Shown here: positions 53,645 through 62,392 of the stretch, piece after piece
How positions within the stretch are numbered: the first letter of the stretch is position 1
Layout: the number at the start of each line of letters is the position of its first letter
Source: Azospirillum thiophilum
Lineage (GTDB): Bacteria; Pseudomonadota; Alphaproteobacteria; Azospirillales; Azospirillaceae
Length of the DNA: 64,000 nucleotides
Assembly: GCF_001305595.1 (NCBI RefSeq)
Contig: NZ_CP012403.1
Location: 84,501 to 148,500 of the forward strand
Reading direction: 5' to 3'
Position numbers and translations under genes: made by a program
Notes under the pieces: generated by a model
Told to the model about the DNA's origin: nothing
Seen by the model: the letters and a program-made list of their open reading frames with translations, nothing else
The model's database searches: none

Positions 53645-54349
53645 ATGCTGATCGTTTCCGACCTCGACCTGTATTATGGCGATGCCCAGGCGCTTGACGG
53701 CGTCACGCTGGAGATCGCCACCGGGGCGACGACCGCCATCGTTGGCGCCAACGGGGCGGGCAAGACCTCGCTGATCCGCGCCATCGCCGGCATCCTGAAG
53801 CCGGCGCGCGGCAGCATCCGCTTCAAGGACCGCGAGATCGTCGGCCTGCCCAGCCACATCGTCTGCGATCTCGGCATCGGGCAGGTGGCGGAAGGGAGGC
53901 AGATCTTCCCCACCCTCAGCGTACGGGAAAATCTGGAGATGGGCGCCGTCATCCCGCGCGCGCGCGCCACGGCGAAGCAGACCTACGACCAGATGTTGGA
54001 TCTGTTCCCCCGCCTGCGCGAAAGGCTGGATCAGGCGGCCGGCACGCTGTCCGGCGGCGAGCAGCAGATGCTGGCCATCGGACGCTGCCTGATGGGCAAG
54101 CCCGACCTGATCATGTTCGACGAGCCGTCGCTCGGCCTGTCGCCGGCACTGGTACAGGAGTTGTTCCGCATCATCAGGGCACTGGCGGCCGACGGCATGA
54201 CGATCATCCTGGTCGAACAGAATGTCGCCGCCTCGCTGCGGATCGCCCGGCACGCCTATGTGCTGGAGAACGGTCGCATCGTGCTGTCCGGAACCGGCGA
54301 GTCCTTGCTGGCCGATCCGGCGGTGAAACAGGCGTATCTGGGATTGTAG
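53645..54349 (+). CDS. livF: Branched-chain-type ABC transporter ATP-binding protein LivF
   Basis: The 234-residue ATPase has Walker A VGANGAGKTS, TLSGGEQQMLAIGR (signature), LIMFDEPSLGLSP (Walker B) and the switch region ILVEQN. GIGQVAEGRQIFPTLSVRENL is the LivF-type Q-loop region. It fits one of two ATPases of an amide, amino-acid or organic-acid importer. The rest, livH, livM and livG, lies 3.1 kb downstream beyond two unrelated genes. No periplasmic binding protein gene is in the window. Confidence 0.9.
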   Translation: MLIVSDLDLYYGDAQALDGVTLEIATGATTAIVGANGAGKTSLIRAIAGILKPARGSIRFKDREIVGLPSHIVCDLGIGQVAEGRQIFPTLSVRENLEMGAVIPRARATAKQTYDQMLDLFPRLRERLDQAAGTLSGGEQQMLAIGRCLMGKPDLIMFDEPSLGLSPALVQELFRIIRALAADGMTIILVEQNVAASLRIARHAYVLENGRIVLSGTGESLLADPAVKQAYLGL

Positions 54350-54355
54350 GGGCGG

Positions 54356-54379
54356 GGGCAGGGCGTCGAAACCCTGCCC
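54356..54379. terminator. Hairpin between convergent livF and TPR gene
   Basis: GGGCAGGG (54356-54363) pairs perfectly with CCCTGCCC (54372-54379) across an 8-base loop, six bases after the livF stop and nine before the end of the TPR gene. Confidence 0.6.
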
Positions 54380-54388
54380 GAGCCCGCG

Positions 54389-56197
54389 TCAGAACAGTCC
54401 CTGCGCCTCCTGCGCATAGCCCAGCAGACGTTCCACCGATTTGGCTCGATTGCCCGTCTCGGCGAAGCGCTTGCAGGCGGCTTCCGACGCCTCCGCGCAC
54501 TTCGCGTCATCCACGGCCAGCATCACCGCGCGATCGAGGAAGGCCGCCTCGTCGGCCACGGTGAAGCCCGGACCACTCACACCGGCAACGTCGCCCTGGG
54601 CGTAGGTCACCACCGGCACTCCCTCGGCAAGCGCAAACGCGGCGCTGCCGCCGCCGCCTTGGCGCGGTGGGTTGAGGTAGGCGGTCGTCGTCCGGTAGAA
54701 CCCGCGGATCCCATCCACATGACCGAGCGCATGCATCCGCGGGGCGTTTCGAGCGGCGGCAATGCGGTCCGGCAGGTCCTGTACCGTCCCGGCAAAGGCG
54801 ACATGAGCGTCCGGCAGCCGGTCGAGCAGCCGGTCGAGCATCTCCAGGAAATCCACACCGACCTCCTGGTCGAGCCGGTTTCCGACGACGGCGAAGACCG
54901 GGCAGTCGGCGGGCAGGCCGAAATCGGCGCGGCTGCGTGTCGTTCCGCCATTCGGGCCGCCATCCGGCAGGGTCCAGCCGAAGGAGAATGGGCGGAAGCG
55001 GGCCCGGTCATCCTCCGGCCAGCCAACAGCGCCATCCTCCGGCGCATAGCCGAGCAGCAGCGTGGCAAGCGATGGCGGCAGCCCGGAGGAGGTCGGCAGG
55101 AACACCACCGGGCGACTGCGCGCGAACAGGTCGGCGACGACGTTGGAGCCGCCGAATGCAACGATCACGTCTGGATCGAACCGTTCCACCGTATCGACAA
55201 TGGCGGTCAGCTTCTCCTCGTCGAAGCGGGGCTGCGGGAAGGAAACCATGCGCACCTGGGCACCCTGGGCGGCCATGACCTGTTCGCCGTCATACTCTTC
55301 GGTGACGTTGTAGCTGTATTCGGGAACGAAGCCGTTCTCGCCCGCCACGGCCATGGCGTTGGGGTTGATGATCACGACCTCGCAACCCTGCTCGTCCTGC
55401 AAACGGCGGGCATAGTCGAAGGCGTCGGCGGTCGGCTGATGTCCCTCGCCCAGCATCTGGTTGGTGATCAGCGCCACCCGTTTCACCGTGCTGCGCGGAG
55501 CCGCCCGACTCAGCAGCACGTCCAGACCGTAGCGGCGAACGGTCTCCTCCACCAACAGACGGTAGAAACGGCGGAATTCGCCACTGGTGAAGCCGCCGAC
55601 GTCACCCGACCGCACGTCGCCATGGAACAGACGCATGGCGATGCCCCAATAGGCGTAATGCATCGACGGTACCGAGAATCGCAGCGGATCCTCCAGCGCG
55701 GCGGCGACCAGCGTGCGATAATGGGCGATGTCGCCGGTCAGCAGGAACAGCAGCGACTGGCGCCGCATCACGTCGGACATGGCGTAATGCGCATCGACCT
55801 CCGCCGCTGCAGCATGCCGGATGTCGTCGTCGTAGCGGCGGATCAGGTTCGCCAGCGCACCGACATTGCCCCACCCCTCGCCTTCGTTGGTCAGCAGGGT
55901 CAGTGCGCGGGCGAAGCTCAGGGCCGCTTCGCGCTGGCGGCCGCAGGCATGCAGGGCATGCCCGAGATTGGCATGGAACAGGGGGGAGGAATCGTCACCC
56001 GCCACGGCTTGGCCGATCCGGTCGACCGCCTCTTCCGCACGGCCGGATTGCAACGCGATGACGCCCAACAGGTGCAGCGCGTCAGGATGGCCGGGCGAGG
56101 CGTCAAGCACGTCGCGGTACAGGCGCTCCGCTTCCGCGGTGCGGCCGGCGCGATGATGTTCCGTCGCGACGGCCAACGTCTGCTCGATCTGGTCCAT
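54389..56197 (-). CDS. TPR-domain protein with GT-B-like domain (602 aa)
   Basis: TPR units lie at the N-terminus (about 3-120: LAVATEHHRAGRTAEAERLY, PDALHLLGVIALQSGRAEEAV). They are followed by a long middle region and a C-terminal glycosyltransferase-like half (KRVALITNQMLGEGHQPTADAF, VFAVVGNRLDQEVG, HALGHVDGIRGFYRTTTAYLNPPRQGGG). This differs from the other TPR-glycosyltransferases here in its transferase part. The ATG at 56197 has AAGGA upstream. It lies between livF and the L,D-transpeptidase gene in opposite orientation and does not belong to the liv operon. Confidence 0.7.
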   Translation of the reverse strand: MDQIEQTLAVATEHHRAGRTAEAERLYRDVLDASPGHPDALHLLGVIALQSGRAEEAVDRIGQAVAGDDSSPLFHANLGHALHACGRQREAALSFARALTLLTNEGEGWGNVGALANLIRRYDDDIRHAAAAEVDAHYAMSDVMRRQSLLFLLTGDIAHYRTLVAAALEDPLRFSVPSMHYAYWGIAMRLFHGDVRSGDVGGFTSGEFRRFYRLLVEETVRRYGLDVLLSRAAPRSTVKRVALITNQMLGEGHQPTADAFDYARRLQDEQGCEVVIINPNAMAVAGENGFVPEYSYNVTEEYDGEQVMAAQGAQVRMVSFPQPRFDEEKLTAIVDTVERFDPDVIVAFGGSNVVADLFARSRPVVFLPTSSGLPPSLATLLLGYAPEDGAVGWPEDDRARFRPFSFGWTLPDGGPNGGTTRSRADFGLPADCPVFAVVGNRLDQEVGVDFLEMLDRLLDRLPDAHVAFAGTVQDLPDRIAAARNAPRMHALGHVDGIRGFYRTTTAYLNPPRQGGGGSAAFALAEGVPVVTYAQGDVAGVSGPGFTVADEAAFLDRAVMLAVDDAKCAEASEAACKRFAETGNRAKSVERLLGYAQEAQGLF

Positions 56198-56329
56198 GAT
56201 GCACGTCCTTAGCTCTCGGGGCCCTGCTCTCGGGTCGACTTGGTCTCGGGGAGGGTGGCCCTCGTTCCCCGCAGACCGTCGGCTCATGTTGTTTACCCTG
56301 TTTTAGGAGACGCGCGTGCAACTTTCCGC

Positions 56330-57394
56330 ATGCCTGGAATTACGATCATCCGGGGAGGGACCGGTTCCATCCCGACGACAGCCGCAGCGGCAACCCTGGC
56401 GCGCTGCCTTGTCCGCGGCTTCCTCGCCTTTGCCGCAGCCACGCTTCCTGCTGCCGGCGCCGGCCCGGCGTTGGCGCAGCAGGCAACGGCAGGCGGGCCG
56501 TCCATTGCCATCAGTCTTGCCGACCGCCGCCTCTATCTGACCGGTCCGGACGGCGTGACGCGCAGCTTTCCGGTCGCCATAGGCCGGCCGGGCGTGCCGA
56601 TCCCGATCGGCGACAGCACCATCCAGCGCAAGCGCCGCAACCCGACCTGGAGACCGACCGCGCATCAGCGTCGCGACAAGCCCTCGCTGCCCCGGGCGGT
56701 GCCGCCGGGACCGAACAACCCGCTGGGCGCATACGCTCTCGATCTCGGCTGGCCGGCAATCGCCATTCACGGCACCAACGAGCCGGATTCGGTCGGCCGA
56801 CAAGCCAGCGGCGGTTGCTTCCGCATGCTGCCTGCCGACATCGAGACCGTCTTCGCCGTGGCCGGGGTCGGTACCCCGGTGCGGGTGGTGCGGGCCTCGC
56901 TGACTGGCAGCGCTACCGAGGCTCCGATTGTCCGGCCGCCGGCACCTGTGCCGGCCACCGTCAGGACCGCCCCGCCACCGCCACAGACCATTCCCGCCGC
57001 CGTCGCGCCCCCGCCGGTCCCTATGCCGGCCATACCACCCGTCCCCGACCCGCACTGCGAATCGGTGACGGCGCCGCTCCGGCGGATGATCTGCGACATT
57101 CCAGCCCTCGCCCTGCTCGACGGCCGGGCCCGCGGGATGCAGGAGCGCTTCCTGACGGGCGTTGCCGATCCTGCCGCCCGCGCGGCGGCGGCCTATGCCC
57201 TGATCCAGGACGAACGCCGTTTCCACGAGCGGATCGCCGCCCTCTGCTGGGTCCGCAGCGGGACGGAGGGCGACCCGGCGGTGGCCGCGGCGGCGCAAGC
57301 CTGCCTGAGCGCTTTCCTCGGTCACCGGCTGGACGACGTGGCGGAGCGGATCGTCGGCCTCGGAGGCGGCACCCGGCTGGCAAGCCGGCCATAG
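56330..57394 (+). CDS. L,D-transpeptidase (YkuD) fused to an LprI-like domain
   Basis: The 354-residue protein has a signal or membrane-anchor segment at about 27-50 and a YkuD domain at about 55-190. Motif PLGAYALDLGWPAIAIHGTN holds H147 and ASGGCFRM the catalytic C163; the SHGC His is Gly, as in some alphaproteobacterial relatives. A Pro-rich linker (about 200-240) joins a C-terminal LprI/DUF1311-like domain (about 242-340: LRRMICDIPALALLDGRARGM, four Cys). It would act in the periplasm on peptidoglycan cross-links; LprI domains inhibit lysozyme. Start uncertain: AGGAG lies 20 bases before the ATG chosen. Confidence 0.75.
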   Translation: MPGITIIRGGTGSIPTTAAAATLARCLVRGFLAFAAATLPAAGAGPALAQQATAGGPSIAISLADRRLYLTGPDGVTRSFPVAIGRPGVPIPIGDSTIQRKRRNPTWRPTAHQRRDKPSLPRAVPPGPNNPLGAYALDLGWPAIAIHGTNEPDSVGRQASGGCFRMLPADIETVFAVAGVGTPVRVVRASLTGSATEAPIVRPPAPVPATVRTAPPPPQTIPAAVAPPPVPMPAIPPVPDPHCESVTAPLRRMICDIPALALLDGRARGMQERFLTGVADPAARAAAAYALIQDERRFHERIAALCWVRSGTEGDPAVAAAAQACLSAFLGHRLDDVAERIVGLGGGTRLASRP

Positions 57395-57491
57395 ACGCCC
57401 GTGAAATGTCGGCATGCAGTCATTCTGTCTTGCCTGGACCAACGGGGACTGCTAACCCGCAGAGCCCCACCGTTCGGACAATCCGCCACCC

Positions 57492-58361
57492 ATGCCGATC
57501 GACTATTACCTGAACATCGCGGCCTCCGGGTTGCTGACCGGCCTCGTCTATGGGCTGGCGGCGCTGGGGCTATCGGTCATCTTCGGCGTGGTCCGCGTCG
57601 TCAACTTCGCCCATGGCGAGATGATGGTGGCGGGCATGTACGGCGCCGTGCTGCTGGGCGGCTGGTTCGGGCTGGATCCACTGCTGTCGGCACCGATCAT
57701 GGCGGCCCTGCTGTTCGCCTTCGGCTGGCTGCTGCAACGCGGGCTGGTGAACAAGTTCGTCGAGCGGCCGGAACACATGCAGTTCATCCTGCTGCTGGGC
57801 ATCGCCACCATTCTGGTCAACGGCATGCTGATGCTGTTCGGGCCGGATGCCCGCAACGTCCAGGTGCCCTACAGCTTCGACACGGTGGAACTGGGGCCGA
57901 TGCTGCTGGACGCCGTGCGGCTGCGCGCCGGGGCAGCGGCCATCCTGGTGGCGGCGGTGCTGTTCGCCTTCTTCCGTTTCAGCCGGACCGGCAAGGCGAT
58001 CCGCGCCTGCGCCGACAACCCGCTGGGCGCGCGGGTCGTCGGGCTGAACATCGACGGGCTCTACGCCCTGACCTTCGGCATCGGCGCCGCGGTTGTCGGC
58101 GTGGCCGGTGCCCTGATGACGCTGCTGGTCGATGCCCGTCCGCAGCTGGCGCCGGAATACACGCTGCTGAGCTTCATCATCGTCATCGTCGGCGGGCTGG
58201 GCAGCCTCCCCGGCGCGCTGCTGGGGGGCGTGCTGATCGGCGTGTCCGAGGCACTGGCTGGATTCCTGCTGACGCCGTCCCTGAAATCCCTGTTCAGCTA
58301 CGGGGTGCTGATCGTGGTGCTGCTGCTGCGCCCGCAAGGGCTGTTGGGGAAACGGGCATGA
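57492..58361 (+). CDS. livH: Branched-chain-type ABC transporter permease LivH
   Basis: The 289-residue inner-membrane permease has about eight membrane segments. GLVYGLAALGLSVIFGVVRVVNFAHGEMMV is the family start signature and SFIIVIVGGLGSLPGALLGGVLIG the conserved LivH loop near the C-terminus. Its last bases overlap livM (ATGA). Confidence 0.93.
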   Translation: MPIDYYLNIAASGLLTGLVYGLAALGLSVIFGVVRVVNFAHGEMMVAGMYGAVLLGGWFGLDPLLSAPIMAALLFAFGWLLQRGLVNKFVERPEHMQFILLLGIATILVNGMLMLFGPDARNVQVPYSFDTVELGPMLLDAVRLRAGAAAILVAAVLFAFFRFSRTGKAIRACADNPLGARVVGLNIDGLYALTFGIGAAVVGVAGALMTLLVDARPQLAPEYTLLSFIIVIVGGLGSLPGALLGGVLIGVSEALAGFLLTPSLKSLFSYGVLIVVLLLRPQGLLGKRA

Positions 58362-59362
58362 ACGGGCTGTCGGGAGTGACCGGGCGCGGCATGGCCCTGC
58401 TGGTGCTGGCCGCGGTGGGCCTCGCGGCGGCGCCCCTGTTCGCCGATCGCTATATGGTGTCGGTGCTGACCACCGTGCTGTGGTTCGCCTATGTCGGGCA
58501 GGCCTGGAACGTGATGATGGGCTTTTCCGGCCTGCTGTCGCTCGGCCATGCCCTGTATGTCGGGCTGGGTGCCTATGTCAGCGCCGCGCTGTTCGTGCAT
58601 TTCGGCATAGGCCCATGGGCCGGCATGGTGCTGGCGATGCTGGCCGCATCGGCGGCGGGCTGTTTCATCGGTTTCCTTGGCTTCCGCTTCGGGGTGAAGG
58701 GCGTGCATTTCGCCCTGCTGACCATCGCCTTCGCCGAGGTGGCGCGCGTCGGCTTCGATCATATCACCTGGGTCGGCGGCTCCGGCGGCTTCTTCCTGCC
58801 GGTGGAAGCAGGGGTAAGCGATCCGTTGAACATGCGCGGCTCACCGCTGTTGTTCTATTACGTCGTGCTGGCGCTCGTGCTGGGAGCGCTCGCGCTGTCG
58901 CGGGTGCTGCTGCACAGCCGGCTGGGCTACCAGTGGCTGGCGGTGCGCGAGGAGCCGGACGCGGCGGAGGCGTCGGGCGTCGATCTGTTCCGCGCCCGCA
59001 TGACGGCGGTGGCAGTGTCCTCGGCGCTGACGGCGCTGGGCGGCGTGTTCCAGGCCTTCTACTTCAACAACCTGTTCCCCGAGCAAGTCTTCTCCATGGG
59101 CCGCTCCATCGAGATCATACTGCCGGCCATCGTCGGCGGCATCGGCACGCTGATCGGCCCGATCCTGGGCGCCTTCATCCTGACCCCGCTGGGCGAGCTC
59201 CTGACCTTCCTGATCGAGGCCGGCGGGCTGGATCTGCCGGGGCTGAAGCAACTGTTCTACGGCGTGGCGCTGGTGGTGATCGTCGTTTACCGGCCGGACG
59301 GCGTGTGGCCTTGGCTGGCCCGCCGTCTGCGTCTGGTGCGCCAGCCGGGGGAGGGCGCCTGA
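58358..59362 (+). CDS. livM: Branched-chain-type ABC transporter permease LivM
   Basis: The 334-residue permease shows the LivM signature (WNVMMGFSGLLSLGHALYVGLGAYVSA) and the conserved loop MGRSIEIILPAIVGGIGTLIGPILGAF. A much longer frame opens upstream at 57401, but the ATG at 58358, overlapping the livH stop, is right by homology. It forms the translocation pore with LivH. Confidence 0.93.
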   Translation: MNGLSGVTGRGMALLVLAAVGLAAAPLFADRYMVSVLTTVLWFAYVGQAWNVMMGFSGLLSLGHALYVGLGAYVSAALFVHFGIGPWAGMVLAMLAASAAGCFIGFLGFRFGVKGVHFALLTIAFAEVARVGFDHITWVGGSGGFFLPVEAGVSDPLNMRGSPLLFYYVVLALVLGALALSRVLLHSRLGYQWLAVREEPDAAEASGVDLFRARMTAVAVSSALTALGGVFQAFYFNNLFPEQVFSMGRSIEIILPAIVGGIGTLIGPILGAFILTPLGELLTFLIEAGGLDLPGLKQLFYGVALVVIVVYRPDGVWPWLARRLRLVRQPGEGA

Positions 59363-59363
59363 G

Positions 59364-60092
59364 ATGGCCGGACTGCTCGAAGTCGACAACCTGTCCAAGC
59401 GCTTCCGCGGCCTCAAGGCCGTGTCGAACGTCAGCTTCACCGTGCCGGAAGGGCGGATCCTGGCGTTGATCGGCCCGAACGGTGCCGGCAAGACCACGAC
59501 CTTCAACCTGATCGCCGGCGTTTTCCCGGCCGACGAGGGCAGCGTCACGCTGAAGGGCCGCAATCTGACCGGGCTGAAGCCCAATCAGGTCTGTGCCGCC
59601 GGCATCGGCCGCACCTTCCAGATCGTCAAACCGTTTGGCCATCTGTCGGTGGAGGAGAATGTCGTCGTCGGCGCCCTTGCCCGCGAAAGATCGGTGGAAA
59701 CCGCGCGCCTTCAGGCCCGCGCCGTGCTGGAGCGGCTGGAGCTGGCCGATCAGGCCAACCGTCCGGCGCGCAGCCTGACCCTGCCCGACCGCAAGCGGCT
59801 GGAGGTCGCACGTGCGCTCGCCACCCGGCCGACCCTGCTGCTGCTGGACGAGGTTCTGGCCGGCCTGCGCCCGACCGAGGTGGACCGCATGGTCGGGGTA
59901 CTGCGCGACCTGAACCGGCGCGAGGGACTGACCATCCTGATGATCGAGCATGTCATGCGAGCGGTGATGGCGCTGTCCGACCGCGTGGTGGTGCTGGACC
60001 ATGGCGAGAAGATCGCCGACGGAGCGCCGGCGGAGGTCGTCGCCGACCCCCGCGTCGTCGAATCCTACCTTGGCGCCGAAGAACAGGGCTGA
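59364..60092 (+). CDS. livG: Branched-chain-type ABC transporter ATP-binding protein LivG
   Basis: The 242-residue ATPase has Walker A IGPNGAGKTT, LIAGVFPADEGSVTLKG and AAGIGRTFQIVKPFGHLSVEENV (LivG Q-loop form). The signature reads LTLPDRKRLEVARAL, a LivG-type variant, then LLLLDEVLAGL and MIEHVM. It lies one base after livM. Together with livF 5 kb upstream it would energise LivHM. Confidence 0.93.
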   Translation: MAGLLEVDNLSKRFRGLKAVSNVSFTVPEGRILALIGPNGAGKTTTFNLIAGVFPADEGSVTLKGRNLTGLKPNQVCAAGIGRTFQIVKPFGHLSVEENVVVGALARERSVETARLQARAVLERLELADQANRPARSLTLPDRKRLEVARALATRPTLLLLDEVLAGLRPTEVDRMVGVLRDLNRREGLTILMIEHVMRAVMALSDRVVVLDHGEKIADGAPAEVVADPRVVESYLGAEEQG

Positions 60093-60102
60093 CAGGGGCC
60101 CG

Positions 60103-60912
60103 TCAGTTGCTGAGATTGGCCGGATCCTCGCGGAAGGTGACGGCGGCGACCTCGGCGGTCAGGGCGTGGCCGGGATAGGTGAAGCGGCGCAGCCACTCTG
60201 TTTCGCCCGATGCGCTCCAGAAGCGCAGCATCAGGCGGCCGGGCATGCGCGGCAGATCCTCCGGCTTGGCGGAGACGCGGTGAACCGGCTTGCCGTCGAC
60301 CGTCCAGACGATGCCGTCCGGCTTCCAGTCGAAACCATAGCTGTGGAAGCCCTTGGAGGCGTCGAAGCCGAGGTCGATCACCGTGTCGCGATGTCCGACG
60401 CCGTTGGCGACATAGCTGATCTCCAGCCTGGTGGTGTCCTTGCCGGCGATGCCGAGCGTGATCTCGTCCCACGGATCGCCGAAGGGCGGCCCGGTATAGT
60501 GGGAAACCGAGGTCATCACCCCGTCGGCCTTCACCGCCTTCAGCGACACCGCATAGCTGCCGAACCCGTAGAAGCGATGGGTGCTGTATTCGCCGCAGGA
60601 ATAACGGTCCCGGCCGCCGATCCCGTCGCTCACCGACAGGGCGAGGTGCCCCTTCCGGAAGGTCACGTTGGCGCGGTTCCAGGAGCAATTCATGTGCTCG
60701 CCGCTCTTCCAGCCGTCCGACCGCTGCCACCGTGACGAGTCGAAGCCGGACGCCGTCTCGCTGAAACTGCCGCCGACATGGCTGAACAGGCTGTCCGCAG
60801 CCGCCGGCCCGCCCGCACCGGTCAGCAGGGCGGCGACGCCGGCCCCGATCAGGAACGTTCCCGAAACTCCCCGTCGATTCTTTCGACTGCGACCATGATT
60901 TTCGCTGCGCAT
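60103..60912 (-). CDS. GH16-family protein with altered catalytic motif
   Basis: The 269-residue secreted protein (signal TFLIGAGVAALLTGAGGPAAA) resembles the ExoK-type beta-glucanases of GH16, which trim succinoglycan-like polysaccharides. Residues 148-161 align with the active-site motif WDEIDIEFLGKDTT but read WDEITLGIAGKDTT. The nucleophile E150 is kept, the central Asp is Thr152 and the acid/base Glu is Gly154. It should be inactive or much altered and may bind glucan. The ATG at 60912 has GGGAGG seven bases before it. It runs convergent to livG with a 10-base gap and stands alone. Confidence 0.72.
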   Translation of the reverse strand: MRSENHGRSRKNRRGVSGTFLIGAGVAALLTGAGGPAAADSLFSHVGGSFSETASGFDSSRWQRSDGWKSGEHMNCSWNRANVTFRKGHLALSVSDGIGGRDRYSCGEYSTHRFYGFGSYAVSLKAVKADGVMTSVSHYTGPPFGDPWDEITLGIAGKDTTRLEISYVANGVGHRDTVIDLGFDASKGFHSYGFDWKPDGIVWTVDGKPVHRVSAKPEDLPRMPGRLMLRFWSASGETEWLRRFTYPGHALTAEVAAVTFREDPANLSN

Positions 60913-61070
60913 GGCCATTCCTCCCGCTGCGACCGGGCCGGCGCGCAATTTCGGTCGGCCCCCACCCCGATATCGCGAGCGCGAGGCCGGGCAGCAACGG
61001 CGCGGGGGGAGTGCGCCCGCAGTCCGGCGGGCTTACCCTATCCGTGCCAACCCATGGAACTTGAAGAGCC

Positions 61071-62237
61071 TCAAACGTCGGTGACGCCGCTCTTGGGAAT
61101 CCGGATCTCACGGTGGACCGACATGCTGAGCAGCAAGCCGACGCCGATCATCAGCGTCATCATCGCCGACCCGCCATAGGACACCAGCGGCAGCGGGATG
61201 CCCACCACCGGGATCACGCCCATCACCATGGCGACGTTGACGAAGACATAGAGGAAAAACTGCGCCGTCATGCCCACCGCCACCAGCCGGCCGAACTGGC
61301 TGCGGCTGCTGAGCGCGATGACCCAGCCATAGATGAACAGCAGCAGATAGAGCGCGAGCAGGGTGAGTGCCCCGACCATGCCGAATTCCTCGGCCAGGAC
61401 GACGAAGATGAAGTCGGTGTGCTTTTCCGGCAGGAACATCAGCTGGCTCTGCGAGCCGGACATGAAACCTTTCCCGAACAGCCCGCCCGAACCCAGCGCG
61501 ATCTTGGATTGCAGGATGTTGTAGCCGGCACCGAGCGGGTCGGTCTCCGGATCGAGGAAGGTGTAGACGCGCTGCTTCTGGTAATCGTGCAGGAATTCCC
61601 AGGCGACGGGAATGGCGCCGAGACCGCCGCCGATCACCAGCAGGAACTTCCACACTCGCACACCGGCGGCGAAGAAGATGGCGCCGCTGCCCAGGATCAG
61701 CAGCAGCGAGGTGCCCAGGTTCGGCTGCATCAGCACGAAGGCGACGGGCGTGAAGACCAGCAGCAGCGGTGGGATCAGCAGCAGCGGCCGGCCGATCTGG
61801 TCCAGCGTCACCCCGTGGAAATAGCGGGCGAGCGCCAGAGTCAGCGCTGGTTTCATCAACTCCGACGGCTGGAGCTGGAAGAACCCCAGGTCGATCCAGC
61901 GCTGGGCGCCCATGCCGATGCGGCCCATCAGTTCCACCGCGATCAGCAGGCAGAGGACGACGAAGAAAATGACGTAGGCCGATTTCATCAGGTGCCTGAT
62001 ATCGACCAGAGCGATGCCCAGCATCAGGACGAAGCCGGGAATGGCACGCACCAACTGCGGCTGGGCCCAGGGCTTCCAATGACCGCCGGCGGCGGAGAAG
62101 AGCAGGCCGACCCCCACCGCGGTGATTGTGCAGACCAGCAGGACCAGCCCCCAGTTGATGAGCCTGAACTTGGTGCCGAGCGTCAGTTGGGAACGCTGCG
62201 GCTCCAGACCGCCGGAGCCGAGATTGGAAAGGACCAC
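61071..62237 (-). CDS. rodA: Rod-shape peptidoglycan polymerase RodA
   Basis: RodA (388 residues, SEDS family) is the glycosyltransferase that extends peptidoglycan with PBP2. It has about ten membrane segments and the family signatures RWIDLGFFQLQPSELMK, GYNILQSKIALGSGGLFGKGF, LPEKHTDFIFVVLAEEFG and GIPLPLVSYGGSAMM. The start is a GTG at 62237. The usual mreBCD and pbp2 genes are not within the window upstream, so rodA is apart from that cluster. Confidence 0.95.
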   Translation of the reverse strand: MVLSNLGSGGLEPQRSQLTLGTKFRLINWGLVLLVCTITAVGVGLLFSAAGGHWKPWAQPQLVRAIPGFVLMLGIALVDIRHLMKSAYVIFFVVLCLLIAVELMGRIGMGAQRWIDLGFFQLQPSELMKPALTLALARYFHGVTLDQIGRPLLLIPPLLLVFTPVAFVLMQPNLGTSLLLILGSGAIFFAAGVRVWKFLLVIGGGLGAIPVAWEFLHDYQKQRVYTFLDPETDPLGAGYNILQSKIALGSGGLFGKGFMSGSQSQLMFLPEKHTDFIFVVLAEEFGMVGALTLLALYLLLFIYGWVIALSSRSQFGRLVAVGMTAQFFLYVFVNVAMVMGVIPVVGIPLPLVSYGGSAMMTLMIGVGLLLSMSVHREIRIPKSGVTDV

Positions 62238-62392
62238 GACAATACGCCGATGTTGCCGGAAGGAACGTTGCCGGGCCGGGAGCCGGCCGGGTGAAACCGG
62301 CGCGGATAATGCGGCAAGCGGCCCTACGGGTAAAGCCGGCCCTTTTGTCGGTCACTTTTTGTTACCCGGCCCAGGGGTTCGTCCGCTCCTGT

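Noticed and set aside
57401..58357. Extension of the livM frame upstream to 57401
   Set aside because: It overlaps livH in another frame and reads as Arg/Gly-rich sequence; the LivM homology begins at the ATG overlapping the livH stop.
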